A stretch of DNA of 29,687 nt. Source: Alistipes sp. (GTDB lineage Bacteria > Bacteroidota > Bacteroidia > Bacteroidales > Rikenellaceae). Location: contig JAFZDR010000167.1 in the NCBI GenBank assembly GCA_017561105.1, positions 1-29,687 of the forward strand, in the 5' to 3' direction. A program made the translations under genes and the position numbers. Shown in pieces: positions 23,902-29,687 of this stretch. Position 1 is the stretch's first letter; every line of letters begins with the position of its first letter. The notes beneath the pieces are model-generated. The model saw only the letters and a list, made by a program, of their open reading frames with translations. It was not told the DNA's origin and made no database searches.

Positions 23902-25125
23902 ATGGTTAAAAAACTACTCAAAAACTTAGGCCTTTGGATTCTTGTGGCTATGATCGCAGGAGTCATTGCAGGCTTCGCTATGGGCGAGGAGGCGACAATG
24001 TTTGCTCCGCTCGGAACCCTCTTTATTCAGCTTATCAAGATGTTGGTGGTGCCGTTGGTTGCCGTATCGATTATTTCGGGCGCAGCATCGCTCGGCAGCA
24101 GCCGCTCGGCGGGCAAAATCGGTGTCGTGAGTATCGGTTACATCTTGCTGACAACTGTAGCGTCGATAATTCTTGCCATTGTTGCGGGTCTTATCTTCAA
24201 GCCGGGTGCAGGTCTTAGCGCCGAGGGTGTCGCCTCGATTGCTGCACACGCATCGGCTGATCAGGGTGCCCCTACAGACCTCTCGTTCTGGGATACCGTC
24301 ATCGGAATGATTCCTGCCAACCCTATCCAGGCTTTTGCCGAAGGTAACATCCTACAAATAATCGTCTTTGGACTCTTCCTCGGCTTTGGTATCGCCGCAA
24401 TCTCGGAGGAGAAGCGCATAAAGGTTATCAACGGCTTGAACTATATCCTCGAAGCGTTGATTTGGTGCATCGGTAAGGTGATGCTGGTGGCACCGATAGG
24501 AGTCTTCGGCCTTATGGCCGAGGCGGTCGGAACATTCGGTTTCGATGTGCTTGTCAAGGTTATAAACCTCTTGTGGGTAAACCTCCTTGCAGCATTAGTT
24601 ATGGGTATCGTTATCTACCCTTCGACCATAGCTTTGCTTTCGAATGTGGGCATTAAAACCTTCTTCCGCGAGATGGTGCGACCTCAGATTGTGGCCTTCT
24701 CGACAGCATCGTCGATGGCTACCCTTCCTGTAACTATGGGAGCTTGCGACAATATGGGCGTATCGAAACAGGTTACAGGCTTTGTGGTACCGCTCGGAGC
24801 TACGATAAATATGACGGGCAATGCCATCTACTACACCCTTGTGGCGATGTTCTTTGCGCAGTTCTACGGTATCGAGCTCGGTATTGCGCAGTATGTGGCA
24901 ATTACCGTTACCGCCTCGCTCGGCAGTATCGGTCAGGCGGGTGTTCCGGGCCCTACATTGATGGTTGTGGCGGTGTTGGCGGCGGCAGGTATTCCGATTG
25001 AGGGCTTGCCTTTGCTCTACGCCTTGGACCGTATTTTCGATATGATTCGCACCGTGCTGAATATTACAGGCGATGCCGCTTGTGCTGCGGTAACCGACAG
25101 AATAGCGATTGGAAAAGATAAATAA
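23902..25125 (+). CDS. Sodium:dicarboxylate/amino-acid symporter (DAACS family)
   Basis: The inner-membrane secondary transporter takes up acidic amino acids or C4-dicarboxylates with sodium or protons. I choose the ATG at 23902 (407 residues), because the longer frame begins at a TTG inside the -7 box. Family elements are the serine-rich hairpin STASSMATLP (267-276), NMTGN (303-307, in place of the usual NMDGT), AGVPGPTLMVVAVLA (346-360) and DRIFDMIRTVLNITGDA (376-392), which hold the substrate and sodium sites. The NMTGN variant may alter ion coupling, but I recall it in other bacterial members. The GH3 gene follows after 20 bases. Confidence 0.93.
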   Translation: MVKKLLKNLGLWILVAMIAGVIAGFAMGEEATMFAPLGTLFIQLIKMLVVPLVAVSIISGAASLGSSRSAGKIGVVSIGYILLTTVASIILAIVAGLIFKPGAGLSAEGVASIAAHASADQGAPTDLSFWDTVIGMIPANPIQAFAEGNILQIIVFGLFLGFGIAAISEEKRIKVINGLNYILEALIWCIGKVMLVAPIGVFGLMAEAVGTFGFDVLVKVINLLWVNLLAALVMGIVIYPSTIALLSNVGIKTFFREMVRPQIVAFSTASSMATLPVTMGACDNMGVSKQVTGFVVPLGATINMTGNAIYYTLVAMFFAQFYGIELGIAQYVAITVTASLGSIGQAGVPGPTLMVVAVLAAAGIPIEGLPLLYALDRIFDMIRTVLNITGDAACAAVTDRIAIGKDK

Positions 25126-25145
25126 ACCATATAGAAATTAAAATT

Positions 25146-27602
25146 ATGAGAAAATTAACTCTTTTATTGTGCGGTTTGTTGGCAGTTGCAACAATTTCGG
25201 CACAGCAGATTACAGATGATGCAAAGCGTCGTGCAGCAGAGCTCGTATCGAAGATGACCCTCGAGGAGAAGCTCGATTACATTGGCGGTTACAATCGCTT
25301 CTACATCCGTCCTATCGAGCGCCTCGGCATACCTGAGATTCGTATGGCCGACGGTCCGCAGGGTGTTCGCAACAATACCAAGAGTACAATGTTTGCTTCG
25401 GGTGTCGCCGTGGCTGCCACTTGGAACAAGGAGGCTGTTCACAATATGGGTGTAGGCCTTGGTCAGGATTGTCGCGCACGCGGTGTGCATATCTTGCTTG
25501 GCCCTGGCGTAAACATCTATCGCTCGCCACTCTGCGGTCGTAACTTCGAGTATTTTGGTGAGGATCCATATTTGGCAGCGCAGACAGCAGTACAGTATAT
25601 CAAGGGTGTGCAGAGCCAGGGAGTAATGGCTTGTATCAAGCACTACGCAGCCAACAACCAGGAGTGGGATCGCCACCATGTATCATCGGATGTTGACGAG
25701 CGCACATTGCACGAGATCTACCTTCCGGCATTCCGCGCAGCGGTTGAGGAGGCGGGTGTAGGCTCGTTGATGGCGTCGTACAACCTTATCAACTCGGTAC
25801 ACGCAACCGAGAACAAATACCTCAACATCGAGGTTTTGCGCAATATGTGGGGCTTCGAGGGTATTTTGATGTCGGACTGGACAGCAACTTACTCGGCTGT
25901 AAACGCTGCAAATGGAGGTCTCGATCTCGAGATGCCTGCAGGTCGCGTAATGAACTACAAACACCTCGCTGAGCCTATCGCAAATGGCGTTGTAGATGTT
26001 CGCACAATCGACACAAAGGTTCAGCACATTCTCCAGACCCTTATCGCCTTCGGTTTCTTCGACCGTCCGCAGAAGGATGAGAAGATAGGCGAGCGCAACC
26101 CATTCTCGGATAACGCATCGCTCGAGCTCGCCCGCAATGGCGTTGTAATGCTCAAGAATGACGGTATTCTTCCGCTCAAGAGTGGCAAGGTAGCTGTTAC
26201 AGGTATCCAGTCGAAAAGAGTTCCTACCGGTGGTGGTAGTGGCTATGTTCACCCATTCGAGACATGCTCGGTTGAGGAGGGCCTTTCGCAGGTCGAGAAC
26301 TACAAAACAATCTCTACCGGAGACATCTTCACCCACTCGTTGGAGAATCACTTCTACACCTCGGCAGACCTTAAAACTCCAGGCTTGAAAGCAGAGTATT
26401 TCAACACCAAGAATTGCTCGGGCGAGGTTGTTTGGAGCCATACAGCAACATCTATCAAGCACAACTGGAAGAAGAATTCGCCACATAAGCTCGTTAATAA
26501 GGATGGTTTCTCAATCCGTTGGAGCGGTGTTTTCTGCAGCAAGGAGAACGAGGATATTATCTTTGAGCTCTCGGGTGATGACGGCTATCGTATGTTTATC
26601 GACGACGAGGAGGTTATGGCCGATTGGCGTAACCACTCTCGCAGCGTACGCACATACAACTTCAAGGCCAAGGCAAACAAGAAGTATAATATCCGCATCG
26701 AGTATTTCGACAACTCGAGCGATGCAATGGTGGCATTCCAAACCTATAATCAGGGCTACCTCAAGCAGAATGCCAAGACTTTCAAGTCGGCAGATGCGGT
26801 TGTTGTATGCGTAGGCTTCGACTCTTCGACCGAGAAGGAGGGACGCGATCGTAAGTTTGAGTTGCCATACGAGCAGGGCAAGTTTATCAACGAAGTGGCC
26901 GCTATCAACCCTAATGTCATTGTGGTTGTAAATGCTGGTGGCGGCTTCGAGATGGAGAGCTGGTTGAACTCTGCAAAGGCTGTTTTGTTGGCTTGGTATC
27001 CTGGTCAGAAGGGTGGTCAGGCTATTGCCGAGATTATCTCGGGTAAACTCTCGCCAAGCGGTCACCTTCCAATCTCTATCGAGCGTCGCTTGGAGGATAA
27101 CCCAACCTGGGGTAGCTACTACCACAACCTCGATGTCGACACCCGCAAGAGCCCTTACAAGCGCGTAAACTACAAGGAGGGTGTATTCCTCGGCTATCGT
27201 GGCTACGATCGCAAGGAGGTTAAGCCTCTCTTCCCATTCGGCTTCGGCTTGAGCTATACAACATTCAAGTATGACAACTTCAAGGTTACCCCTTCGGCTG
27301 AGAGCTACCTTGTGGAGTTCGATGTTACAAATACAGGCAAGATGGACGGTGCCGAGGTTGCTCAGGTCTATGTAGGCTTCAACGACAAGAGTGTACCGCA
27401 CCCTGTAAAGGAGTTGAAGGGCTACGACAAGGCTATGATTAAGAGCGGTGCAACCAAGCATTTTGCTATCACATTGCCTTACAAGGAGTTGGCATACTAC
27501 GATATCTTCTCGCACAATTGGGCCGATGCATCGAAGGATGTAACAATCTATGTGGGTTCATCGTCGGAGGAGATTCACTTTACACAGCAGGCAAAACACT
27601 AA
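25146..27602 (+). CDS. GH3 beta-glucosidase with inserted PA14 domain
   Basis: This exported glycosidase removes terminal beta-linked glucose (or a related sugar) from oligosaccharides. The 818-residue protein has a signal peptide (MRKLTLLLCGLLAVATISAQ), the GH3 N-terminal barrel (about 25-300) with the KHYAANNQE loop (165-173) and nucleophile D244 in GILMSDW, and the alpha/beta domain from about 330, interrupted by a PA14 domain (about 411-535). The acid/base is probably E563 or E565 in STEKEGRDR. A fibronectin-III-like domain ends the protein (about 715-815). The PA14 insertion often shapes the active site and limits substrate size. It is cotranscribed with the symporter, which suggests catabolic use, though a symporter for acids is not an obvious sugar partner. 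Confidence 0.94.
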   Translation: MRKLTLLLCGLLAVATISAQQITDDAKRRAAELVSKMTLEEKLDYIGGYNRFYIRPIERLGIPEIRMADGPQGVRNNTKSTMFASGVAVAATWNKEAVHNMGVGLGQDCRARGVHILLGPGVNIYRSPLCGRNFEYFGEDPYLAAQTAVQYIKGVQSQGVMACIKHYAANNQEWDRHHVSSDVDERTLHEIYLPAFRAAVEEAGVGSLMASYNLINSVHATENKYLNIEVLRNMWGFEGILMSDWTATYSAVNAANGGLDLEMPAGRVMNYKHLAEPIANGVVDVRTIDTKVQHILQTLIAFGFFDRPQKDEKIGERNPFSDNASLELARNGVVMLKNDGILPLKSGKVAVTGIQSKRVPTGGGSGYVHPFETCSVEEGLSQVENYKTISTGDIFTHSLENHFYTSADLKTPGLKAEYFNTKNCSGEVVWSHTATSIKHNWKKNSPHKLVNKDGFSIRWSGVFCSKENEDIIFELSGDDGYRMFIDDEEVMADWRNHSRSVRTYNFKAKANKKYNIRIEYFDNSSDAMVAFQTYNQGYLKQNAKTFKSADAVVVCVGFDSSTEKEGRDRKFELPYEQGKFINEVAAINPNVIVVVNAGGGFEMESWLNSAKAVLLAWYPGQKGGQAIAEIISGKLSPSGHLPISIERRLEDNPTWGSYYHNLDVDTRKSPYKRVNYKEGVFLGYRGYDRKEVKPLFPFGFGLSYTTFKYDNFKVTPSAESYLVEFDVTNTGKMDGAEVAQVYVGFNDKSVPHPVKELKGYDKAMIKSGATKHFAITLPYKELAYYDIFSHNWADASKDVTIYVGSSSEEIHFTQQAKH

Positions 27603-27613
27603 AAAAGAAGAGA

Positions 27614-28180
27614 ATGGAACAGACGGAGTATTTTGATACATTCGAGAATAACCTCTTGCAGGAGTTGATGAAGCTCTCCACATCGCACAAGATGTTGGAG
27701 GGCACCCTCCTCGCATCGGACGATATCGACGATCGTTGGAAGGAGTTTGCTCCCGAGTATATGGCCGATGTCGTGCCGCAGGTAAACGCCTTTCCTGCAG
27801 CCGCTATTGCATGGGCAGGCTATGTGGGAATGGCTGTTGCACACCGCTGGGATGAGGATTGGGCAACCTATGCTGCCGAGCCTTACGAGAAGTTGCATGG
27901 CGAGCAGGGCTTTGACGATATGGATGAGCATATCATGCAGAACATCCTCGGTCTTTCGCTCGAGTCGGAGGAGGCTCAGAAAATTGAGAATATGATGCGT
28001 CGTTGCGCCAACACAGCTATTACCTATATCCGCCGTGAGGATACCGAGGCGCAGAGTACCAAGGCCTTCTACATCTTCGCTCGCACCACCCGCGTAATGT
28101 TCCGCATCGGTGCAGCAATGGAGCTTCACCGCCTTGGCTACAAGTTCGAGAAGGTGAATGTTGCCGATATGGCAAACTAA
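27614..28180 (+). CDS. Conserved-looking protein of unknown function
   Basis: I do not recognise this 188-residue protein. I choose the ATG at 27614, 11 bases after the GH3 stop with a purine-rich aagaagaga ahead of it; a longer frame would overlap GH3. The product is acidic, without signal or membrane segments, and looks mostly helical: MEQTEYFDTFENNLLQEL at the start, an Ala/Trp-rich AAAIAWAGYVGMAVAHRW segment, MMRRCANTAITYIRRED, and KFEKVNVADM at the end. Tight spacing places it at the end of the symporter-GH3 operon. Nothing visible suggests an enzyme. Confidence 0.7.
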   Translation: MEQTEYFDTFENNLLQELMKLSTSHKMLEGTLLASDDIDDRWKEFAPEYMADVVPQVNAFPAAAIAWAGYVGMAVAHRWDEDWATYAAEPYEKLHGEQGFDDMDEHIMQNILGLSLESEEAQKIENMMRRCANTAITYIRREDTEAQSTKAFYIFARTTRVMFRIGAAMELHRLGYKFEKVNVADMAN

Positions 28181-28183
28181 ATG

Positions 28184-28215
28184 ACCATTAGCTTTTAGCC
28201 ATTGGCCATTAGCCA
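28184..28215. repeat. Dispersed ttagccatt-type repeat, copy C
   Basis: The block contains ccattagc, ttttagccattggcc and attagcc, the same units as at 2789 and 11585. Only one arm is clear. It lies between the unknown gene's stop and a strong terminator. Confidence 0.55.
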
Positions 28216-28217
28216 TA

Positions 28218-28251
28218 AAAAATAAGTTGGGTGTTCGCCCAACTTATTTTT
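28218..28251. terminator. Bidirectional terminator between convergent operons
   Basis: A perfect 14-base stem (aaaaataagttggg / cccaacttattttt) with loop tgttcg carries A and T runs on both sides. It serves the GH3 operon and the galE-deoC operon. Confidence 0.92.
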
Positions 28252-28269
28252 CTTTTATGTTGTTTTTTC

Positions 28270-29148
28270 TTAGAAGTGCGAAACCTTCTCGCCCAAGATA
28301 CCCGACAAGAGGTTGTTTGCTGCCGAAGATGCTCCGATACGGAAGAGATCGGTGGTGAGCCACTCCTCGCCGAGGATCTCCTCAACGATTGTGTAGTACA
28401 ACGCAGCATCCTCAGGTGTGCGAACACCACCTGCAGCCTTGAAACCAACCTTTACGCCGGTCTTCTCGTAGAACAACTTGATGGCACGACACATCACAAC
28501 AGCCGCCTCAGGGGTTGCTGCAACATCTATCTTGCCGGTCGAAGTCTTGATAAAGTCGGTACCTGCCAACATCGAAATCAACGACGCATCGTGGATCAAC
28601 TGCGGAGTCTTCAAAGCTCCGGTCTCGAGGATAACCTTCAAAACAACATCGTTGCCCATCTCCGACTTGATAACCTCAACCTCGGCCGCCGCCTCGTCGT
28701 AGTTGCCGGTGAGAACCTTACCTACATTCATCACGATATCCACCCCGTCGGCACCATTCTCGATAGCCATAGCCACCTCCAACATCTTCACCTCGAGGAA
28801 GGTCTGCGAAGCAGGGAAACCCGCCGCCACGCTTGTGATTCGCATTGGTGAGCCATCAACAGCCAAACCAACAGTCTCTACAAACGAAGGATATACGCAG
28901 ATTGAGGCCACATTCTCCAACTCAGGATACTTAGCGTAGAAATCTACCGCGCGCTTTGCGAATGCCGACACCGACTCAACCGAGTCGTTGCAGGTGAGTG
29001 TTGTCAAATCGACAGCCGAGAGAGCAAAAGCGTAGACCTCTTTGCGGCAGTTGCGAGCCGATAACTCCTTGATGCGGGCAACCTCAGCTGCCACCTCCGC
29101 CTCAGTCAGCGACGGAGCAAACTCCTGTAATTTTACCTTGTACTCCAT
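28270..29148 (-). CDS. deoC: Deoxyribose-phosphate aldolase
   Basis: This class I aldolase splits 2-deoxyribose 5-phosphate into glyceraldehyde 3-phosphate and acetaldehyde in deoxynucleoside catabolism. The start at 29148 (292 residues, MEYKVKLQEF) follows galE by 8 bases; the longer frame to 29235 runs inside galE. The Schiff-base lysine is K201 in DFIKTSTGK, with the relay K237 in VGFKAAGGVRT and D137 in GVDIVMNVG. The protein is longer than E. coli DeoC owing to about 35 extra N-terminal residues. The pairing with galE groups sugar metabolism genes without a clear pathway link. Confidence 0.95.
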   Translation of the reverse strand: MEYKVKLQEFAPSLTEAEVAAEVARIKELSARNCRKEVYAFALSAVDLTTLTCNDSVESVSAFAKRAVDFYAKYPELENVASICVYPSFVETVGLAVDGSPMRITSVAAGFPASQTFLEVKMLEVAMAIENGADGVDIVMNVGKVLTGNYDEAAAEVEVIKSEMGNDVVLKVILETGALKTPQLIHDASLISMLAGTDFIKTSTGKIDVAATPEAAVVMCRAIKLFYEKTGVKVGFKAAGGVRTPEDAALYYTIVEEILGEEWLTTDLFRIGASSAANNLLSGILGEKVSHF

Positions 29149-29156
29149 ATCTCTTA

Positions 29157-29687
29157 CTATTTTATTCCGCGAACATTCTTCTCCCAAGCCCAAGCCGAAC
29201 GCAAAGTGTCGTCCAACGAACGCTCTGCCTTCCAACCAAGTTCCTCGTTTGCGTGGGTTGTGTCTGCCCAGATAGCCACAACATCGCCCGGACGGCGTGG
29301 TGCAACCTTGTAGTTGAGCTTCAACTCGTTTACGCGCTCGAAGGTGTTCACCAACTCCAATACCGATACTGCACGACCTGTGCCAATGTTGAAGATCTCG
29401 TAGTTCTCCTTGCTCTTTTCGTCAATCATGCGCTGGATTGCTACAACATGAGCCTTTGCCAAATCTACAACATCGATGTAGTCGCGCAAGCACGAACCGT
29501 CAGGAGTGTTGTAGTCGTCGCCGAATACCGAAAGACACTCGCGAACGCCTGCAGCAGTCTGAGTGATAAATGGCACGAGGTTCTGCGGTACACCGCGTGG
29601 CAACTCGCCGATAAGAGCCGATGGGTGAGCACCGATTGGGTTGAAGTAGCGCAATGCGATACCCTTCAAGCCCTCAGCGCCGTATGC
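29157..29687 (-). CDS. galE: UDP-glucose 4-epimerase, C-terminal part
   Basis: The enzyme interconverts UDP-glucose and UDP-galactose using bound NAD. Only the last 176 or so codons are in the window; the N-terminal Rossmann part with GxxGxxG and YxxxK lies beyond the edge. Visible family elements are LRYFNPIGAHPS, IGELPRGVPQNLVPFI, VFGDDYNTPDGSCLRDYI (the substrate-binding region), FNIGTGRAVSVLEL and the YKVAPRRPGDVV arginine segment. It appears open to the window end, so it is cut, not broken. deoC follows after 8 bases. Confidence 0.95.
   Translation of the reverse strand, partial: AYGAEGLKGIALRYFNPIGAHPSALIGELPRGVPQNLVPFITQTAAGVRECLSVFGDDYNTPDGSCLRDYIDVVDLAKAHVVAIQRMIDEKSKENYEIFNIGTGRAVSVLELVNTFERVNELKLNYKVAPRRPGDVVAIWADTTHANEELGWKAERSLDDTLRSAWAWEKNVRGIK

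Noticed and set aside
26511..27515. 334-codon minus-strand ORF opposite the GH3 gene
   Set aside because: It is antisense to conserved GH3 and PA14 sequence and has no family features.
29149..29235. Extended deoC start at 29235
   Set aside because: It overlaps the galE coding end, and DeoC sequence starts at MEYKVKL (29148).

Overview
The window looks like chromosomal DNA of a Bacteroidales bacterium, probably a gut species. The order-level call rests on repeated promoter-like TAnnTTTG -7 boxes, very weak Shine-Dalgarno sequences, an Mrp ATPase without the CxxC motif, a DUF2723 membrane protein, a triheme cytochrome c peroxidase beside ResB/CcsA, a fimbrillin-like/GLUG surface lipoprotein and a GH3-PA14 glucosidase. 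An Alistipes/Rikenellaceae-type organism is possible, but that is only an impression. No rRNA, tRNA, CRISPR array, transposase or phage module was seen.

Layout. 1-1988 (-): DUF2723 multi-membrane protein, a GT-C-like putative glycosyltransferase, broken by an in-frame TAG whose reading frame continues to the window edge. 2176-4898 (-): beta-barrel protein, lipoprotein, rdgB and folE in one direction, with a hairpin repeat between rdgB and folE. 4899-5187: repeat-rich spacer with a C8 tract. 5188-6662: HAD phosphatase (-) and nitroreductase (+), divergent. 6711-6830: MITE-like element. 6852-10081 (-): nadA followed closely by a large secreted glycosidase-like protein. 10082-10502: 421 bp AT-rich gene-free region with DnaA-box-like motifs, a candidate replication origin. 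10503-13456 (-): mrp and sppA. 13584-14969 (+): exported aminopeptidase C. 15003-15668 (-): hemolysin III family protein. 15835-16612 (+): DUF4405 heme-type membrane protein and superoxide reductase. 16683-19668 (-): resB-ccsA-cytochrome c peroxidase operon. 19908-23551 (+): a 1167-residue fimbrillin/GLUG lipoprotein and a 38-codon peptide gene. 23902-28180 (+): dicarboxylate/amino-acid symporter, GH3 beta-glucosidase and an unknown protein. 28270-29687 (-): galE (partial) and deoC.

How the genes may work together. The 15.8-19.7 kb block holds a superoxide-to-peroxide-to-water route: superoxide reductase, a periplasmic triheme peroxidase, and the System II machinery that attaches its hemes. 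The 23.9-28.2 kb block combines solute uptake with periplasmic beta-glucoside hydrolysis. The most unusual signals are a G9 tract just after the signal peptide of the GLUG lipoprotein, where slippage would switch the gene off, a second G8 tract upstream of the beta-barrel gene, the premature amber stop in the DUF2723 gene, the possible origin at 10.1-10.5 kb, the small peptide gene after the GLUG gene, and several families of intergenic repeats.
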